From: Catenuloplanes indicus
GTDB lineage: Bacteria > Actinomycetota > Actinomycetes > Mycobacteriales > Micromonosporaceae
Direction: 5' to 3'
Assembly: GCF_030813715.1 (NCBI RefSeq)
Contig: NZ_JAUSUZ010000001.1
Span: 2,232,001 to 2,296,000 of the forward strand
DNA: 64,000 bases
Below the pieces are notes generated by a model. It saw nothing but the letters and a program-made list of their open reading frames with translations. It was not told where the DNA came from and made no database searches. The first letter of the stretch is position 1. Every line of letters starts with the position of its first letter. The position numbers were made by a program, and so were the translations under genes. This document shows positions 61,491 through 64,000 of the stretch, piece after piece.

Positions 61491-62681
61491 TTACGCCCGC
61501 GCGAAGCTGACCGGCAGTCTCTCCGGACCGAACGTGCCGAGCGCGGGCCGCCAGGGCAGCGGCTCCGGTGGCAGTTCCGGCGGGCCGAAGCGCGCGGCCA
61601 GCACCGGCAGCGCCTCGGTCAGCTCGGTGCGGGCCAGCGCGGAGCCGAGGCAGTAGTGCGGGCCCGCGCCGAACTGCAGCAGCGGTACGTCGTAGCGCGC
61701 CCGGATGTCGAAGACCCGGCCACCCGGGTACGCCCGTGGGTCGCGCTGCGCCGTGGGCACCGCGGTCGTGAAGATCGTGCCGGCCGGCACGTCCACGCCG
61801 TGGAAGGTCAGGTCGGCCGACGCGCGGCGGATCAGCGCGCCCGCGGACGGCCGCCAGCGCATGCACTCCTCCACGGCCGGGCCGGCCAGCGACGGGTCCG
61901 CGCGCAGCCACGCCCACTGCTCCGGGTGCTCGGCGAACGTGACGACCGCGTTGGACAGCTGGTGCCGGGTGTTGTCGTGCGCGCCGAACACGAGCGTGAC
62001 CAGCAGGTTCCGCACCTCGTCGCGGCTGGCCGTGCCGTCCTCCGCCATCGCGGCGAGCAGCACGGAGATCACGTCGTCGCCGGCCGGCCCACCGGCCTTG
62101 CGGTCCATCAGCGCGGACACGTACGCGTCCAGCCCGGCCACCGCGCGCTCCACCCGCGCGGCCGTGTCACCGCCGTTGGCCAGACCGAAGATCAACCCGA
62201 TGTCCGAGGACCACTGGCTGAACTCGTCGTAGTCCTCCGCGGGCACGCCGAGCAGCTCGCACATCACGGCCAGCGGCAGCCGGTTCGCGAACGCGTCCAC
62301 GAACTCGACGCTGCCCGCACCGGCCATCTCGTCCGCCAGTTCGGCGGCACGCCGGTGGATGAACGGGCGCAGCGACTCGACCATGCGCGGCGTGAACGCG
62401 CGCCCGACCAGCCCGCGCAGCCGACGGTGGTCCGCGCCGTCGTGGTTGCTGATCATCGGGACCCACCAGTCGTAGACGGGCCCGGACGTGACGCCGTTGT
62501 TGCGCAGGAAGTCCTCGCCGCCGTGGTCGAAGCGCTTGTCCCGGAGCAGCTCGTTCGCCTCCGCGTAGCGCACCGCGACCGGGCCGATCGGACTGTCCGC
62601 GAACCAGTTGTCGTCCTGGGCGGCGAACGCCTCCGGCGACGTGAAGCTGAACGACGGTGCGAGCACGTCGAGGTAGGACAT
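61491..62681 (-). CDS. Cytochrome P450
   Basis: 396 residues: HDGADHRRLRGLVGRAFTPRMVE (C-helix HxxHxxLR variant), I-helix LVFGAHDNTRHQLS (AGxDTT replaced by GAHDNT), K-helix EECMRWRP (ExxR), heme loop FGAGPHYCLGSALARTEL with Cys344. Soluble actinobacterial CYP. Needs ferredoxin partners not present nearby. Start ATG 62681. No biosynthetic neighbours, so the substrate is unknown. Confidence 0.95.
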   Translation of the reverse strand: MSYLDVLAPSFSFTSPEAFAAQDDNWFADSPIGPVAVRYAEANELLRDKRFDHGGEDFLRNNGVTSGPVYDWWVPMISNHDGADHRRLRGLVGRAFTPRMVESLRPFIHRRAAELADEMAGAGSVEFVDAFANRLPLAVMCELLGVPAEDYDEFSQWSSDIGLIFGLANGGDTAARVERAVAGLDAYVSALMDRKAGGPAGDDVISVLLAAMAEDGTASRDEVRNLLVTLVFGAHDNTRHQLSNAVVTFAEHPEQWAWLRADPSLAGPAVEECMRWRPSAGALIRRASADLTFHGVDVPAGTIFTTAVPTAQRDPRAYPGGRVFDIRARYDVPLLQFGAGPHYCLGSALARTELTEALPVLAARFGPPELPPEPLPWRPALGTFGPERLPVSFARA

Positions 62682-63238
62682 TCACGCAGTGTGCCGCAGC
62701 GCACACCATGAACGGAATGCCGGCACAAAGGTCATCATGGGCTCCGCACTGACCGCGCGCCGCCGGGACTGGCCCGGCCCGCGCTGACACCCGGGCCGGC
62801 GAGACGCGCTCCGCCGGCGGCCCGGGCCGCCGGCGCGTTCCCCGGCCTGTGCGCGCGACCGGGCCGACGGTGGTGCTGCGGATCGGCCCGCGGATCCGTG
62901 GACGGCGCGGGGACGTTGCCCGGGCGGGCCGCGGGACGTTCGGGTTCGCCTCCTGGCACCGGCCGCACGCGCCGCCGCCCACCTACCGGCGCGGCCGGTT
63001 CACTGTGGACGGTATGGTGTTCCCGTCGCGGCCGGTGGACATCCCGGCCGGAACGCTGGCGCGGTGGCCGGTCGGGCTGGACGTGGCGGGCGTGCGGATC
63101 GACCGGGCCACCGCGTCCGTCCTGACGCTGCTCCCCGGTCCGCAACGAGCTGCGCTCGACGCGGTGCACGCGGAGATCCGTAGCCGGTCCCGGAGTGACG
63201 GTGCACCGGCCGGTCCGCCGGGGCACCGCCGTCCGGTG
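62682..63238. other. Stretch with a GH35-like gene relic and no intact gene
   Basis: Between the P450 start and the propeller stop there is only the relic at 62849-63190. The rest shows no coherent frame. Confidence 0.5.
62849..63190 (+). pseudogene. Fragments resembling a GH35 beta-galactosidase
   Basis: Plus-strand frame with TVVLRIGPRIRG (compare the VVLRxGPYIxxEW start of the GH35 catalytic barrel) followed, after a missing centre, by TYRRGRFTVDGMVFPSRPVDIPAGTLARWPVGLDVAGVRIDRATASVLTLLPG, reminiscent of a later GH35 domain. No start, no catalytic Glu, no end. Assignment is from memory of the family and tentative. Confidence 0.4.
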
Positions 63239-64000
63239 TCAGGAGATCTCGGAGATCCTGCCGACGTGCAGCGTTCCGTCGGTCAGCGGCACGGCGAACG
63301 CGTCCAGCGCGCTCGCGTCGCCGTCGATCCGGACCGGTGACGGCCAGGTGCCGCCGGTGCGGGTCTGGTGCCAGACGCCGAGCCCGGAGCGGACCGTGAC
63401 CAGCTCCAGCGCCGTGCCCGGCCAGCCGGCCGCGGCGAGTGCGGTGACCTGACCGGTGCCGGTCCGGGTGGGTACGGTCGCGGACCCCTGCCAGGAACCG
63501 GCCGCGGTGCGCACGCGGTGGAAGACGCTGCCCCAGTGGGTGACCGTGAACGCGTGCACCGTACCGTCCGGCAGCGCGGCGGCCGCGACGTCGCCGAGCG
63601 TACCGTTCTCGTCGATCTTCGCACTGGGCTGGAAGACACCGGCGGTGGTGCCGGTCCGGTGCCAGACGCCGCTGCCGGGCACGACCGTCAGCACGTGCAC
63701 CGTGTTCGCGGACGGGCTGACCGTGGCCGCGATCGCGGCGACCGACCCGTTCTGGTCGATCTGGGTGGAGTGGTCGGCCCAGACGCCGCCGGTGCGCTTG
63801 CGATACCAGACGCCGCTGCCCGGAACCAGCGTGAAGGCGTGCAGGTTGCCGCTCGCGTCGGCCGCGAGCGCCACGTCAGTGATCTTGACGCTGTCGTCGA
63901 TCTTCACGGCGCTGTTGATCGTGCCGTTCGCCTCCCGGCTCTTGTACCAGAGGCCGCTGGCGTGCACGAAGCTCACCGCGTGCAGGCGACCGTCCGGCGT
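63239..64000 (-). CDS. Repeat (sialidase/tectonin-type) propeller protein, C-terminal part
   Basis: 254 codons, open to the right edge; the GTG at 63976 lies inside the frame (TPDGRLHAVSFVHASG), so the real start is beyond the window. About five blades of ~45 residues share LHAFTLVPGSGVWYRKRTGGVW, VHVLTVVPGSGVWHRTGTTAG, VHAFTVTHWGSVFHRVRTAAG and ALELVTVRSGLGVWHQTRTGG. This is a lectin-like or sialidase-like beta-propeller, often secreted; the N-terminus is not visible. Ends TLHVGRISEIS. Confidence 0.75.
   Translation of the reverse strand, partial: TPDGRLHAVSFVHASGLWYKSREANGTINSAVKIDDSVKITDVALAADASGNLHAFTLVPGSGVWYRKRTGGVWADHSTQIDQNGSVAAIAATVSPSANTVHVLTVVPGSGVWHRTGTTAGVFQPSAKIDENGTLGDVAAAALPDGTVHAFTVTHWGSVFHRVRTAAGSWQGSATVPTRTGTGQVTALAAAGWPGTALELVTVRSGLGVWHQTRTGGTWPSPVRIDGDASALDAFAVPLTDGTLHVGRISEIS

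Overview
The window is 64 kb of very GC-rich, densely coding DNA with GTG and TTG starts, secreted proteins, conservon genes and a SapB-type lanthipeptide locus. This points to a filamentous, sporulating actinomycete; the mix of families suggests Micromonosporaceae (Actinoplanes or Catenuloplanes relatives), but that is inference because no rRNA or other marker is present.

Layout. 0-5.7 kb: 5' part of a secreted M4 metalloprotease, a beta-helix CAZyme relic, an ankyrin protein, a helical protein of unknown function, and a membrane-anchored lysozyme-like protein with a ricin lectin domain. 5.7-9.6 kb: a conservon (cvnA-B-C-D) on the minus strand. 9.6-13.2 kb: decayed TetR/DUF4386 pair, GT-C membrane glycosyltransferase, VOC protein. 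13.2-13.9 kb: gene-free stretch with an 83-bp nested palindrome, a 32-bp minisatellite and one copy of a dispersed repeat. 13.9-22.7 kb: ThuA/Gfo pair, ECF sigma factor with a membrane partner, S8 subtilase, GNAT, RidA. 22.7-27.5 kb: one 1601-residue kinase/STAND ATPase/GAF/GGDEF protein. 27.8-34.9 kb: MarR-controlled F420/NADP oxidoreductase, truncated globin, LysE exporter, DUF72, PadR/membrane pair, CE1-like esterase with CBM2. 35.0-38.7 kb: lower-GC STAND NTPase with a scrambled 3' end and a secreted Ala-rich protein. 38.8-46.4 kb: two receiver/LuxR-type regulators facing a complete ramC-ramS-ramA-ramB locus. 46.6-55.3 kb: WGR/beta-propeller protein, membrane-anchored HhH protein with an H1-like Lys/Ala/Pro tract, DUF429, and an unknown-MoxR-VWA cluster. 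55.4-58.2 kb: PadR, pentapeptide repeat, ABC exporter operon with a leaderless-looking promoter. 58.3-64 kb: hydrolase, two mutually truncated divergent genes, subtilisin inhibitor, P450, GH35-like relic, and the 3' part of a repeat-propeller protein.

How genes work together. RamS is a SapB-like class III lanthipeptide precursor (two S-x-x-S-x3-C motifs). RamC would modify it and RamA/RamB export it; a strong hairpin separates ramS from ramAB. The two downstream regulators lack the usual acidic pair of receivers. The conservon probably relays a membrane signal to a small GTPase. Two PadR repressors each sit beside a membrane protein or an ABC exporter. An S8 protease and an SSI-type inhibitor are both encoded here.

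Genes ending in relics are unusually common: at least seven gene remnants are visible, and in two places a head-to-head gene pair has lost both 5' ends at one junction. No tRNA, rRNA, IS transposase, phage gene or CRISPR array was recognised.
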